DNA of 64,000 nt from Pseudoalteromonas luteoviolacea H33-S (GCF_001625695.1 NZ_AUXY01000133.1:62001-126000), one strand, 5' to 3'; counted from the first letter of the stretch, positions 43,252-52,258 are shown. Program-made: numbers and translations. Notes: generated by a model from the letters alone, not told the origin.

Positions 43252-43871
43252 TACATCACTCCTACTAAGTACACAACGCTAAATACACAGATCCAGATGA
43301 TGTCTAGGAAGTGCCAGAATAAGCTTAGGCAAGATAGTCTTACCAAGTTATCTTCACTAAATCCGTCACGCTTGAAGTGAACGAATAGAACAAGCATCCA
43401 GATGATACCACCGAATACGTGCAAACCGTGTGTTGCTACTAGTGCATAGAATGCAGACCAGTAACCACTTGTTTGCGGCGTAGCACCAAGTGTACTGAAG
43501 TGCCAGAACTCATACATTTCTAAGCCAAGGAAACCAAGGCCTAGAAGTAATGTGATGACCAACCAAGTGATCATGCCTTTCATCTTGCGCTGGTTGGCTT
43601 GAAGCATTGCCATACCAAACGTAAAACTACTGAATAGTAGGAACGCAGTACCAACTGCAACTAGGTTAAGGTCAAATAACTCTTTTGGTGTAGGGCCGCC
43701 TGCGAAGCCGCCACTTAGTACTGCATATGTTGCAAACAATGTTGCGAACAAAATACAGTCACTCATGATATATATCCAGAATCCGAATATAGTATCACCA
43801 CCGGTATCATGATGCTCATGATCATCGTGATGATCGTGAGCGTCGTTTGCGATTACGTGATCGTTTGACAT
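43251..43871 (-). CDS. cyoC: Cytochrome o ubiquinol oxidase subunit III
   Basis: 206 residues with five membrane segments. FGFWIYIMSDCILFATLFATYAVL and ALVATHGLHVFGGIIWMLVL are the standard subunit III segments, and LSCLSLFWHFLDIIWICVF the last helix. The N-terminus is His/Asp-rich (HDHHDDHEHHD), possibly metal-binding. Part of cyoABCDE in the inner membrane. Confidence 0.95.
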   Translation of the reverse strand: MSNDHVIANDAHDHHDDHEHHDTGGDTIFGFWIYIMSDCILFATLFATYAVLSGGFAGGPTPKELFDLNLVAVGTAFLLFSSFTFGMAMLQANQRKMKGMITWLVITLLLGLGFLGLEMYEFWHFSTLGATPQTSGYWSAFYALVATHGLHVFGGIIWMLVLFVHFKRDGFSEDNLVRLSCLSLFWHFLDIIWICVFSVVYLVGVM

Positions 43872-43887
43872 GATTTAAAACTTTCCT

Positions 43888-45924
43888 CTACTTGCCTTTA
43901 TTAGCTGCGTGTTCTGCAACAGCTGCCAAGTGCTTTGACTCGATTTCTTCAACTTGATCTACTGGTACGTAGTAGTCTTTGTTGCGATCAAATGAGTACG
44001 CAATCCAAGAAGCTACGATACCGATGAAGCTAGCGATAACCATCCACCAGATGTGCCATACGAAACCGAAACCTAAAGATAGTGAGAATGCACTGATCAC
44101 AAAGCCAGCCCATGTATTTGAAGGCATGTGGATCTTTGAGTACTTCTCAGGCTTTTGGTAAGCAATGCCATGCTCTTTCTTGTAATGATGCTCATCACGG
44201 TCATGGATTTTAGGCAGCTTAGCAAAGTTGTAGAATGGAGGAGGTGACGAAGTAGCCCACTCAAGAGTACGACCATCCCACGGATCACCAGTTACGTCCA
44301 TATTTTGCTTACGGTCTCTGAAGCTCACGTAGCCCATGTAGAACTGAACAGCAATACCAGCAGCAACGATGAATGCACCAACCATTGCAACGATCAGTAG
44401 TGGCGTCCACTCTGGGTTGTCATAGTAGTTAAGACGACGAGTCATACCGTTGAAACCAAGGATGTATAGCGGCATGAATGCAACGAAGAAACCGATTGTC
44501 CATAGTGCACAAGAAAGCTTGTTAAGTTTCTCGTTCAGCATCCAACCAGTTGCTTTTGGCCACCAGTAAGTAAGACCTGCGAAGTAACCAAATACTGCAC
44601 CACCAATGATTACATTGTGGAAGTGTGCAATTAGGAACAAGCTGTTGTGTAGTACGAAGTCAGCAGCAGGTACTGCTAGCATTACACCTGTCATACCACC
44701 GATTGTGAATGTGAATAGGAAACTACACGTCCACCACATAGAAGCTGTGAATTCAACACGGCCCTTATACATAGTGAATAGCCAGTTGAAGATCTTAACA
44801 CCGGTGGGGACGGCTATGATCATGGTGGCGATACCAAAGAAGGCATTTACACTTGAGCCTGCACCCATTGTAAAGAAGTGGTGTAGCCATACAACCATTG
44901 CTAGAACCATGATAACGGCAGTTGCCCATACAAGTGATGTATAACCGAACAGACGCTTACGTGAGAATGTAGCAGCGACTTCAGAGAACACACCAAATGC
45001 AGGTAAGATCAGAATGTAAACTTCTGGGTGACCCCATGCCCAAATGAGGTTTACGTACATCATTTGGTTACCACCAAGGTCATTAGTGAAGAAGTTTGTA
45101 CCTAGGTATCTATCTAGCGTTAGAAGCGTGATAGTTACAGTAAGGATAGGGAACGATAGAATGATTAGTACGTTTGCACATAGAGAAGTCCATGTGAATA
45201 CAGGCATTTGCATAAGCTTCATGCCAGGCGCACGCATTCTGATGATAGTAACGAAGAAGTTAACACCCGTTAGTAGAGTACCAATACCTGAGATCTGTAG
45301 TGCCCAGAGCCAATAATCGACCCCGACCCAGGGACTGTATTCAATACCTGATAACGGCGGATATGCTAACCAACCAGTTGCAGCAAACTCACCAACGAAT
45401 AGTGAAATGTTAACTAGTAATGCACCAACCACGAATAACCAGAAGCTCAAAGAGTTCAGGAATGGGAATGCAACGTCACGCGCACCGATTTGTAGAGGTA
45501 CAACTATGTTCATCAAGCCAACAACTAAAGGCATGGCTACGAAGAAAATCATGATTACACCGTGAGCAGTAAAGATCTGGTCATAGTGTTCTGGAGGTAG
45601 ATAACCCGCCCCCACGCTGTCAGCGGTTGCTAACGCTTGGTGAGTACGCATCATAATTGCGTCCGCGAAACCACGGACCAGCATCACAATCGCTGCGATG
45701 ATGTACATAATACCTATTTTTTTGTGATCCACTGAAGTGAACCATTCTTCCCAAAGGTATTTCCACTTACCCATTTTGGTAATAAGTGCGAATAGGAAGA
45801 TACCGCCAAGTATTGCACAGATCATTACTGGCAAAATAACAGGGTCATGAACAGGAATAGAATCCCAGGTCAGTTTACCCGTGAGCGGATCCGGATCTGT
45901 GATTATGGTAGCTTTACTTGCCAT
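43888..45924 (-). CDS. cyoB: Cytochrome o ubiquinol oxidase subunit I
   Basis: 678 residues, close to E. coli CyoB (663), with about 15 membrane segments. Haem/CuB residues are seen in FTAHGVIMIFF, WAWGHPEVYILILPAFG (His and cross-linked Tyr), LHHFFTMG and LIAHFHNVIIGG. It reduces oxygen to water and pumps protons. Its start overlaps cyoA by 11 bases. Confidence 0.97.
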   Translation of the reverse strand: MASKATIITDPDPLTGKLTWDSIPVHDPVILPVMICAILGGIFLFALITKMGKWKYLWEEWFTSVDHKKIGIMYIIAAIVMLVRGFADAIMMRTHQALATADSVGAGYLPPEHYDQIFTAHGVIMIFFVAMPLVVGLMNIVVPLQIGARDVAFPFLNSLSFWLFVVGALLVNISLFVGEFAATGWLAYPPLSGIEYSPWVGVDYWLWALQISGIGTLLTGVNFFVTIIRMRAPGMKLMQMPVFTWTSLCANVLIILSFPILTVTITLLTLDRYLGTNFFTNDLGGNQMMYVNLIWAWGHPEVYILILPAFGVFSEVAATFSRKRLFGYTSLVWATAVIMVLAMVVWLHHFFTMGAGSSVNAFFGIATMIIAVPTGVKIFNWLFTMYKGRVEFTASMWWTCSFLFTFTIGGMTGVMLAVPAADFVLHNSLFLIAHFHNVIIGGAVFGYFAGLTYWWPKATGWMLNEKLNKLSCALWTIGFFVAFMPLYILGFNGMTRRLNYYDNPEWTPLLIVAMVGAFIVAAGIAVQFYMGYVSFRDRKQNMDVTGDPWDGRTLEWATSSPPPFYNFAKLPKIHDRDEHHYKKEHGIAYQKPEKYSKIHMPSNTWAGFVISAFSLSLGFGFVWHIWWMVIASFIGIVASWIAYSFDRNKDYYVPVDQVEEIESKHLAAVAEHAANKGK

Positions 45925-46762
45925 TTTGAACCCCAGTGTATTTCTCTATGGTTTTCTTAAAGTGCAGAGGGTCGACATCCGAGTAGTAAACTACAGGATG
46001 GTCTTTTGATTTCTCGCTAAGCGCTTTGTAAGTAGGTTCGTCTAGCACATACTCTGATGCTTTTACTTTGTTAACCCAAGCATCAAAGCCAGCTTGATCT
46101 ACAGAGTGAGTTTTGAACTTCATGCCTGAGAAACCAAAACCACTGTAGTTGGCAGACATACCGCGGAAGGTACCTTCTTTAGATGCCATCAGGTTAAGTC
46201 TATTTTCCATGCCAGCCATCGCATAAATCTGGCTACCCAAACGCGGAATGAAGAATGAGTTCATCACTGTGTCTGAAGTGATTAGGAACTCTACCGGCGT
46301 ATTTACTGGGATTGAGATTTCGTTGACGGTTGCAATTTGCTGCTCTGGATAGATGAATAGCCATTTCCAGTCCATTGCCACTACTTGAATAGTCAATGTG
46401 TCTTTGTCTTTACCTAGCGGCTTACGCGGGTCTAGAGTGTGAGACGTGACATATGTGAAATATGCAAGTGCTGCGATGATCATACAAGGCACAATCCAAA
46501 CAACAAGTTCGATTTTTGTTGAGTGTTCCCACGACGGCTTGTACTCAGCTTTTTTATTGCTAGTACGATACTTGTACGGGAAGTAAATAGACATAAATAA
46601 TACAGGGATTATTACAATAAGTAATAAAGCCACAGAAATTATAATCAGGTCTTTCGCCTGCTCACCAATTGGACCCGCAGGGTCAAAAAGCGCTAGCTCA
46701 CAACCTGTTAGAAGAAACGCCATCGTAAAAACCATTACGAATGACAAGGACTTTTTCAGCAT
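45914..46762 (-). CDS. cyoA: Cytochrome o ubiquinol oxidase subunit II
   Basis: 282 residues from ATG 46762 (AGG upstream; an in-frame TTG at 46768 is less likely). A lipoprotein signal ends in LTGC. Two membrane segments follow, then the cupredoxin-fold periplasmic domain (VVAMDWKWLFIYPEQ, IPVNTPVEFLITSDTVMNSFFIPRLGSQIYAMAGM). The CuA ligands of cytochrome c oxidases are absent, confirming a quinol oxidase. It is the first gene of a seven-gene operon ending at 40929. Confidence 0.96.
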   Translation of the reverse strand: MLKKSLSFVMVFTMAFLLTGCELALFDPAGPIGEQAKDLIIISVALLLIVIIPVLFMSIYFPYKYRTSNKKAEYKPSWEHSTKIELVVWIVPCMIIAALAYFTYVTSHTLDPRKPLGKDKDTLTIQVVAMDWKWLFIYPEQQIATVNEISIPVNTPVEFLITSDTVMNSFFIPRLGSQIYAMAGMENRLNLMASKEGTFRGMSANYSGFGFSGMKFKTHSVDQAGFDAWVNKVKASEYVLDEPTYKALSEKSKDHPVVYYSDVDPLHFKKTIEKYTGVQNGK

Positions 46763-46906
46763 ATTCAACCTACTTGATATCGCGGGTAATTACCCCATTA
46801 CCTGCCTGAATAAATTAACGAGATTAATGCAATTGAGAACTGTTTCCATTCACACCCCTCTCGGAGGGGAATGTTATAGGGAATGCAGCTAAAATTCAAG
46901 ATTGAC

Positions 46907-46920
46907 TTGACCTACATCAA
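46907..46920. promoter_or_regulatory. FNR/ANR-like site upstream of cyoA
   Basis: TTGAC-CTAC-ATCAA differs from the FNR consensus TTGAT-N4-ATCAA by one base. It lies about 145 bases before cyoA and 92 before the divergent gene at 47012. Oxygen-linked control of cyo by FNR is well known in enterobacteria. Confidence 0.45.
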
Positions 46921-47011
46921 TACGTTCTAAATTCAAATTTAGATGTTTTTTGAGCGATTTATGTCTAGACTTCGTATTGACACCGTCAAAAAAAATTCTG
47001 GAGCGTGCGAT

Positions 47012-47527
47012 ATGAAAAGACTATTTTATTCCACAGATAGCTTGGATGATGCAGAAATGATTTCGGACGAAGTTCATCAACTAGGTATTGATGATCACCA
47101 TTTTTACGTACTATCTCGGGATGAAAGCGGCATAAAGACGCATCATTTACACGGCTCAACTCAGATAGAGAAAACACAAATATTGTCAGCAAGAAAGAGA
47201 GCTTTTTTACTCGCAGGCGCAACTGCATTAGCATTACTGACATTCATGTATTTTTTTACTGACTTAACAAATAAATTTTTAATACAAGCTCTAGCAGCAA
47301 GTATTATTGGTGGTTTTGTTGTCATGTTCATCGTAAAACTAGCTGGAAAGTCATTTGATGAGTATTTCCAACTACTTGTCAATGAACACCTCGATGCTGG
47401 TGATGTGATAATTATCATCGATGTTGAACGTTCTCAAACACATAAAGTTGAAACCCAACTTGAGGGACACCCAAAGGCACAGTTTTTAGCCGATAGTTCA
47501 AATCTGGCGTCGCCAATACCAGACTGA
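47012..47527 (+). CDS. Small inner-membrane protein, DUF1269-like
   Basis: 171 residues from ATG 47012 (GGAGCG upstream; the frame is open earlier without a ribosome site). The N-terminal domain MKRLFYSTDSLDDAEMISDEV and IDDHHFYVLSRDESGIKTHHLH is of a kind common in marine gammaproteobacteria. Two adjacent membrane segments follow (about 60-100), then a cytosolic tail with DAGDVIIIIDVE. No enzymatic motif. It is divergent from cyo. Function unknown. Confidence 0.65.
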   Translation: MKRLFYSTDSLDDAEMISDEVHQLGIDDHHFYVLSRDESGIKTHHLHGSTQIEKTQILSARKRAFLLAGATALALLTFMYFFTDLTNKFLIQALAASIIGGFVVMFIVKLAGKSFDEYFQLLVNEHLDAGDVIIIIDVERSQTHKVETQLEGHPKAQFLADSSNLASPIPD

Positions 47528-47544
47528 ACAAACAAGGTTGAAAT

Positions 47545-47586
47545 AGTGGTGATAAACTTTGGAGAATGAAAAAAGTTATCACCACT
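47545..47586. terminator. Long hairpin between convergent genes
   Basis: AGTGGTGATAA (from 47545) pairs perfectly with TTATCACCACT (ending 47586), and the stem extends by ACTTT/AAAGT after a bulge. It separates the 47012 gene and the PyrD-like gene. Confidence 0.6.
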
Positions 47587-47611
47587 CGTAGCATCAACTT
47601 TTGATTGCAAC

Positions 47612-48796
47612 TTATGCTGCAGAGCTTACTTCCTTGTCAGCTTCCTCGTCCTTGACTGCCTTTAACTTGGGCAGCGGGTTTCTCGAACCAACAGCTTCTT
47701 CTATAGAATTAAAGCCATCGGCCTTCAACAATTTGACAAGTCCACGATTGATCTCGCTAATATTTTGCGGTCCGTCAAATATGAGAGTTGAAATCATGTG
47801 CAGGATGCTTGCGCCAGAGGTAATTTTTTCATAGGCGTCTTTGGCTGTGAATACACCACCTACACCAATAATTGTGAGTTTACCGCGAGTTCTTCTATAA
47901 ACATGTCTGATCACGTTGGTAGAAATACGCTGAAGCGGTAAGCCACTCATGGCACCTTTGTGGAAGGGGAGTTCTTCTTTGACATATTCTTGGTTGAACT
48001 TGGGCTTAGCGAGGTTGGTTAACACAACGCCATCCATTTTATGTTCAACGCAAGCATCAACAATGATGTTAATCTCATCCAATGTCATGTCTGCAGCGAG
48101 TTTGACATAGATAGGGCGGCCATCAACTCTGTGCTTGTTTACTGCGATAAGTAATGCATCTAGATTGTCTTTATCAACAAATGGTTCGCCATCTTGCGTA
48201 TTTGGACAGCTTATGTTGATAGTATAGTAATCGCCTATATCTTTGAATAGCTCCATTGTTTTGGTGTAGTCGTCGATAGAATCTTGTAGATCAAACTCCG
48301 GCGTTATATTCGATTTAGCAGCATTTATCCCCACTTTTAATTTACCAAAATTCACACCTTTTAATCGTGATGAAATTTTCTCAGCACCTTGGTTATTCAG
48401 GCCGTACCAAACGAGAATTGATTTTGACTTGACCATTCTAAATAAACGCTTACCAGGATTTCCTGGACAAACTTCACCGGTAAATGAACCAAGTTCAGCC
48501 AAGCCAAATCCAATCGATGGGTAAATCTTGGTTAATTCGCCATCTTTGTCAAAGCCTGCGGATAAACCTAACGGGTTTCTATATTTGATACCGTCAACTT
48601 CAATCTTCAGGCTGCGATGGCCGTAGTTGAAGAAAAAAGAAGTGAGCCAGCGGGTTAGAAAGTTTGAGCCCAGTATCACTCCGACACGTTTAAACATGTA
48701 GTGAGCATCTTCTGGGTCCATCAGGAATATGAGCGGACGAACCGCTCTGTATAGTAGCTTTAAGACAAAGTTACGAATGCCGATGATAAGGCGCAT
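47612..48796 (-). CDS. Dihydroorotate-dehydrogenase-like flavoprotein (class 2-type, Cys in place of Ser)
   Basis: 394 residues from ATG 48796, set by GGAGG six bases upstream. The N-terminal helical extension (about 1-65) and FGLAELGSFTGEVCPGNPGKRLFRM, WYGLNNQGAE, KVGINAAKSN and GVGGVFTAKDAYEKI-SGAS follow class 2 PyrD, which is membrane-associated and passes electrons to quinone. The catalytic base position reads INISCPNT with C197, as in soluble class 1 enzymes; class 2 uses Ser (NISSPNT). The tail past residue 350 (EEAVGSRNPLPKLKAVKDEEADKE) is also longer than usual. It may be a paralogue with another substrate rather than the pyrimidine enzyme, so no symbol is given. Confidence 0.72.
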   Translation of the reverse strand: MRLIIGIRNFVLKLLYRAVRPLIFLMDPEDAHYMFKRVGVILGSNFLTRWLTSFFFNYGHRSLKIEVDGIKYRNPLGLSAGFDKDGELTKIYPSIGFGLAELGSFTGEVCPGNPGKRLFRMVKSKSILVWYGLNNQGAEKISSRLKGVNFGKLKVGINAAKSNITPEFDLQDSIDDYTKTMELFKDIGDYYTINISCPNTQDGEPFVDKDNLDALLIAVNKHRVDGRPIYVKLAADMTLDEINIIVDACVEHKMDGVVLTNLAKPKFNQEYVKEELPFHKGAMSGLPLQRISTNVIRHVYRRTRGKLTIIGVGGVFTAKDAYEKITSGASILHMISTLIFDGPQNISEINRGLVKLLKADGFNSIEEAVGSRNPLPKLKAVKDEEADKEVSSAA

Positions 48797-48897
48797 TTTC
48801 AACCTCCAAATTTGTCATCGATTGTTGTTGTTGGGTGCTGTTTTACGAGCACATCAGGTAACTCATGTTTTTAGCTTATGATCATTAAATAATAATA

Positions 48898-48918
48898 GCA
48901 ATAAGAATTGTTATCATT
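48898..48918. promoter_or_regulatory. Fur-box-like sequence
   Basis: GCAATAAGAATTGTTATCATT resembles the GATAAT-type repeats of Fur sites in both halves (AATAAGAAT and GTTATCATT). It sits between the divergent PyrD-like gene and the 48951 gene. Several mismatches make this tentative. Confidence 0.35.
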
Positions 48919-48950
48919 TACAGTTGTTGTTATTCAAATTGGAGGTGCTG

Positions 48951-49526
48951 ATGAAAAAGTGGATGCTGAAGCTATTGGGTACAGATGTAACGAAGCCGAT
49001 TGTACGAAGTGTAGTCGAGCCTATTTGGCAAAGTACAGGCGAAGTTTTTTATTTATTGAATACTTTGCAATTACGCTATAAATCTCGTTACGGGATGGTC
49101 AGTGTTGATGCGTTTGATATCAATTCATTTATTAACAACGCGCACGATCCATTAGATGAACTTGTAAACGAGTTTGGCGAAGAGTTTTCTTTTTCTGTTT
49201 GCGCAGTTGGGTGGGAGAGACTTGGCAATCAAACTCGGGTGAAGGCCATTGATAACGCCGCAATGTTTAGATTTAACAAGTCATTAGATTCACCTACGCA
49301 GGTACTCTTTCAGCATCAGTTTTGTGCATCTGATGAGGTCAATAAAAATGAAGTTAATCTTGCTTTAACTCGAGGGGTATTTAAATATTATAATGTCCAA
49401 ATTGATGAATTTATTAATCAATTGAAAGAAGCAAATAAAAGAATTAATCATGACAGAGCAAAATGTCATGGGATAACTGGAGAAAACTTTAATAAAGATG
49501 TCTTTGACAGGGTGTCTATGGCTTAA
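48951..49526 (+). CDS. Hypothetical protein
   Basis: 191 residues from ATG 48951, with GGAGGTGCTG right before it. No signal peptide; one weakly hydrophobic N-terminal helix (WMLKLLG). It has the motif VGWERLGNQTRVKAIDNAAMFRFNK, mixed alpha/beta, ending in a Lys/Asn-rich tail. I do not recognise the family. It is divergent from the PyrD-like gene with a Fur-like sequence between, so an iron link is possible but unproven. Hairpin GGAGTGG (49542-49548) / CCACTCC (49562-49568) follows. Confidence 0.6.
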   Translation: MKKWMLKLLGTDVTKPIVRSVVEPIWQSTGEVFYLLNTLQLRYKSRYGMVSVDAFDINSFINNAHDPLDELVNEFGEEFSFSVCAVGWERLGNQTRVKAIDNAAMFRFNKSLDSPTQVLFQHQFCASDEVNKNEVNLALTRGVFKYYNVQIDEFINQLKEANKRINHDRAKCHGITGENFNKDVFDRVSMA

Positions 49527-49541
49527 ATAAGCCTTTGAGTC

Positions 49542-49568
49542 GGAGTGGATTTATTAAAAAACCACTCC
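49542..49568. terminator. Hairpin between convergent genes
   Basis: GGAGTGG (49542-49548) pairs perfectly with CCACTCC (49562-49568). The A/T-rich loop provides a T run on the minus strand side of the stem, not after it. Confidence 0.45.
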
Positions 49569-49577
49569 ATCTAAGCG

Positions 49578-50051
49578 TTACTGATCGTCGTAAGTTGCGA
49601 TTTCTTGCTCTATGACAACTAGTTCAACGCCTGCCATCTCAAACATATCTCTGGTTTCTTGCGCTGCATGATAACGTTTTTTAGCAACGACTTTAGAAAT
49701 GCCGCAGCTGATGATGAGCATTGCGCAAACTCGGCATGGCTCCATCGTGCAATACAAGGTGGCACCATCTAAAGGAACGCCATAGCGAGCAGCTTGGCAG
49801 ATAGCATTTTGCTCAGCGTGAATGGTTCGCACGCAGTGTTGCCTTGTGGTGCCATCGCTATCGGTAACTTGCTTCATTAGGTGACCGACATCATCACAGT
49901 GTGGCAAACCAGAGGGCGAACCCACATAACCTGTTGATATTATTCTTTTATCTTTAACTATAATACAGCCTGATTTACCTCTATCACAGGTGGCCCTTTG
50001 TCCAACACTGTCAACTAAATCAATGAAGTATTCATCCCAATCTGGTCTCAT
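49578..50051 (-). CDS. dCMP deaminase-like cytidine/deoxycytidylate deaminase
   Basis: 157 residues from ATG 50051, with AAGG upstream. Zinc and catalytic motifs: TIHAEQNAICQAA (H-A-E) and LYCTMEPCRVCAMLII (P-C-x-x-C). An additional GYVGSPSGLPHCDDVGH loop with Cys and His, typical of ComE/dCMP deaminases, follows SGCIIVKDKRIISTGY. Expected to deaminate dCMP to dUMP in the cytosol for dTMP synthesis. Monocistronic. Confidence 0.85.
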   Translation of the reverse strand: MRPDWDEYFIDLVDSVGQRATCDRGKSGCIIVKDKRIISTGYVGSPSGLPHCDDVGHLMKQVTDSDGTTRQHCVRTIHAEQNAICQAARYGVPLDGATLYCTMEPCRVCAMLIISCGISKVVAKKRYHAAQETRDMFEMAGVELVVIEQEIATYDDQ

Positions 50052-50251
50052 TGCTTGTGCCTTCAATACTACTTACATGTCAATAGTATACTCAGTATCT
50101 AGCATAATTCGAAGCTTATCTTATCAATGAGTTATATCTTTAAAACGGATCAAATGTATCTGACGAATATAAAATTAATATGATTAATGTATCTATTTGT
50201 TTTGTTTTTTAGTATAAATTGTTTTTTCTTTTTTTATACTTTTGGTGTTGT

Positions 50252-50683
50252 GTGAAAAATAAATATTTATTGTTTTCTGCTTATTCTAGCTTTTTGGCGG
50301 CTGTTTTACATCTTGGGTGTATTATATTCGGTGCGCCTTGGTATAGATTTTTCGGGGCTGGTGAGCGAATGGCTACGATGGCTGAGGCGGGAGAACTTGA
50401 ACCCACGTTGACTACTTTTGTGATTGTCTCTGCTTTAAGTACATGGGGAGTATTTGCATTGTCCGGTGCTGGCGTGATACGTCGATTACCTTTCTTAAAA
50501 ACAGTTATCTTTATGGTTGCGTTAGTGTTTATTGGCCGTGGGGTTGCATTCCCGTTTATTATGCCTTTGTTTCCCGAAAACTCACTCACATTTTGGATAG
50601 TGAGCTCTTTGATATGTTTGACTATCGGCCTGTGCTACGCGTTAGGTGGATGGCAACTGCATAAGCAGCAAGCCAACTTATAA
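50252..50683 (+). CDS. Small hydrophobic membrane protein
   Basis: 143 residues from GTG 50252; a TTG at 50219 in a T-rich stretch is an alternative. Four membrane segments (about 5-23, 54-74, 84-104, 115-134) with the charged loop FFGAGERMATMAEAGELEP between the first two. Similar small four-helix proteins are common in gammaproteobacteria, but no function is known to me. The 50067-50218 region before it is very AT-rich. Confidence 0.6.
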   Translation: MKNKYLLFSAYSSFLAAVLHLGCIIFGAPWYRFFGAGERMATMAEAGELEPTLTTFVIVSALSTWGVFALSGAGVIRRLPFLKTVIFMVALVFIGRGVAFPFIMPLFPENSLTFWIVSSLICLTIGLCYALGGWQLHKQQANL

Positions 50684-50777
50684 AATGACGCTTTGTCAAT
50701 ATAAATAAATTGATATTCATGGATTTTATATTACGTATATTCTGACTGGAACCACAATTACCTCCTATATTTCAATT

Positions 50778-50793
50778 TGGCACTAAACTTGAT
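50778..50793 (+). promoter_or_regulatory. Sigma54-like promoter upstream of astB (imperfect)
   Basis: TGGCACTAAACTTGAT keeps the GG at -24 and the correct spacing of TGGCACG-N4-TTGCW, but the -12 GC is GA. Sigma54/NtrC control of ast genes is known in E. coli. Confidence 0.35.
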
Positions 50794-50798
50794 GTTCT

Positions 50799-50842
50799 AG
50801 CGAATAAGCAGATTTGGCTAGCTGAAATTCTACTTATTCGCT
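50799..50842 (+). repeat. Inverted repeat in the astB leader
   Basis: AGCGAATAAG (50799-50808) is perfectly complementary to CTTATTCGCT (50833-50842). The inner bases AGATTT and GAAATTCT extend the stem with one bulge. It lies about 80 bases before astB and, if the upstream promoter is real, in its 5' untranslated region. Confidence 0.55.
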
Positions 50843-50920
50843 TATCAGTAGGTGAATCTGAGCTCATCAACAAGATGTATCTAACTAAAATTGTGCAAAA
50901 TGCACCAATAGGGGGCAATA

Positions 50921-52258
50921 ATGAACTTCTATGAAGTTAATTTCGATGGACTTGTCGGGCCATCACATAATTACGCAGGCCTGTCATATGGAAATGTCGC
51001 TTCAAAAGCAAATGCGAAAAAATTCTCTAATCCTAAACAGGCAGCGCTACAAGGATTAGACAAGATGTACGCTTTGGCACAGCTGGGCTTACATCAAGGC
51101 GTGTTAGCACCTAATGCGCGTCCAGATTTAAAAACGCTACGTGCTCTTGGCTTTGGTGGCAGTGATGGCGATGTCATTGCTAAAGCAGCCAAACTAGAAC
51201 CTCAACTACTCAAAGCATGTTATTCAGCATCGTCAATGTGGACAGCAAATGCGGCTACGGTGTCGCCAAGTTGTGATACGCAAGACAGGAAGGTGCATTT
51301 CACGCCTGCTAATTTAAACAATAAATTACATCGTGCAATAGAAGCTGAGACAACGTCTCGTATTTTAAAGCAAGTCTTTAGTGATAATGATTATTTTGCG
51401 CATCATAAACCGTTACCACAGCATCCCCTTTTTGGTGATGAAGGAGCTGCAAATCATACTCGTTTGGCTGACTCGTATAATCACTCAGGTTTAGCTTTGT
51501 TTGTCTACGGACAGGATAATCAAAGCGACATCAGGCCGTCTAAATTTCCTGCTAGACAAACACGTCAAGCAAGTGAAGCGGTTGCACGCAGCCATATGCT
51601 TAAAACTGAAAACTGTCTTTTTATACAGCAAAACCCGGATGTGATAGACGCCGGCGTATTTCATAATGACGTAATAGCGATTGGTAATGAGAATGTATTT
51701 TTATTCCACGAACAGGCATTTTATGATCAGCAAACGTCAGTCAAGAAAATCCGTGAGGCCTATAAAGGTAGCCGACCTTTGCACTTAATTGAGGTCTCAA
51801 ATACAGATGTGAGTGTTGAACAAGCAGTACAGAGTTACATTTTTAACAGTCAACTAGTTAGCTTGCCTAATGGCGGAATGGCATTGATAGCGCCGAGTGA
51901 ATGTCAAAAAATCAATGAAGTTGAAACTTATTTAAGCGCACTTAAACAGGCAAGCAATCCAGTCAACGATGTTATCTATATGGATGTGAAGCAAAGTATG
52001 CAAAATGGGGGCGGACCTGCTTGTTTACGTTTGCGTGTAGTTTTATCTGAGCTTGAGCTTAAAGCCACAAATCAAGCTTGTTTGTTGGATGAACAGCTTT
52101 ATAGCACATTATCAATTTGGATAAATAAACATTATCGTGACCAGTTAAGTGAATATGATTTGGCCGATCCGCAGTTATTGGAAGAAAACTATGCGGCTTT
52201 AGATGAGCTGACACAGATCCTAAAACTCGGGTCTGTATATGATTTTCAAAGAGAGTAA
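50921..52258 (+). CDS. astB: N-succinylarginine dihydrolase
   Basis: 445 residues, same length as the family. NFDGLVGPSHNYAGLSYGN at the start, MWTANAATVSPS, LFVYG and GGMALIAPSEC are conserved. Catalytic H248 (FHNDVIAIGN) and C368 (GGGPACLRLRV) align with the E. coli AstB triad. It removes two ammonia and CO2 from N2-succinylarginine in arginine catabolism. A GGGGGCAATA ribosome site precedes it. The other ast genes are not in the window, so here it stands alone. Confidence 0.95.
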   Translation: MNFYEVNFDGLVGPSHNYAGLSYGNVASKANAKKFSNPKQAALQGLDKMYALAQLGLHQGVLAPNARPDLKTLRALGFGGSDGDVIAKAAKLEPQLLKACYSASSMWTANAATVSPSCDTQDRKVHFTPANLNNKLHRAIEAETTSRILKQVFSDNDYFAHHKPLPQHPLFGDEGAANHTRLADSYNHSGLALFVYGQDNQSDIRPSKFPARQTRQASEAVARSHMLKTENCLFIQQNPDVIDAGVFHNDVIAIGNENVFLFHEQAFYDQQTSVKKIREAYKGSRPLHLIEVSNTDVSVEQAVQSYIFNSQLVSLPNGGMALIAPSECQKINEVETYLSALKQASNPVNDVIYMDVKQSMQNGGGPACLRLRVVLSELELKATNQACLLDEQLYSTLSIWINKHYRDQLSEYDLADPQLLEENYAALDELTQILKLGSVYDFQRE

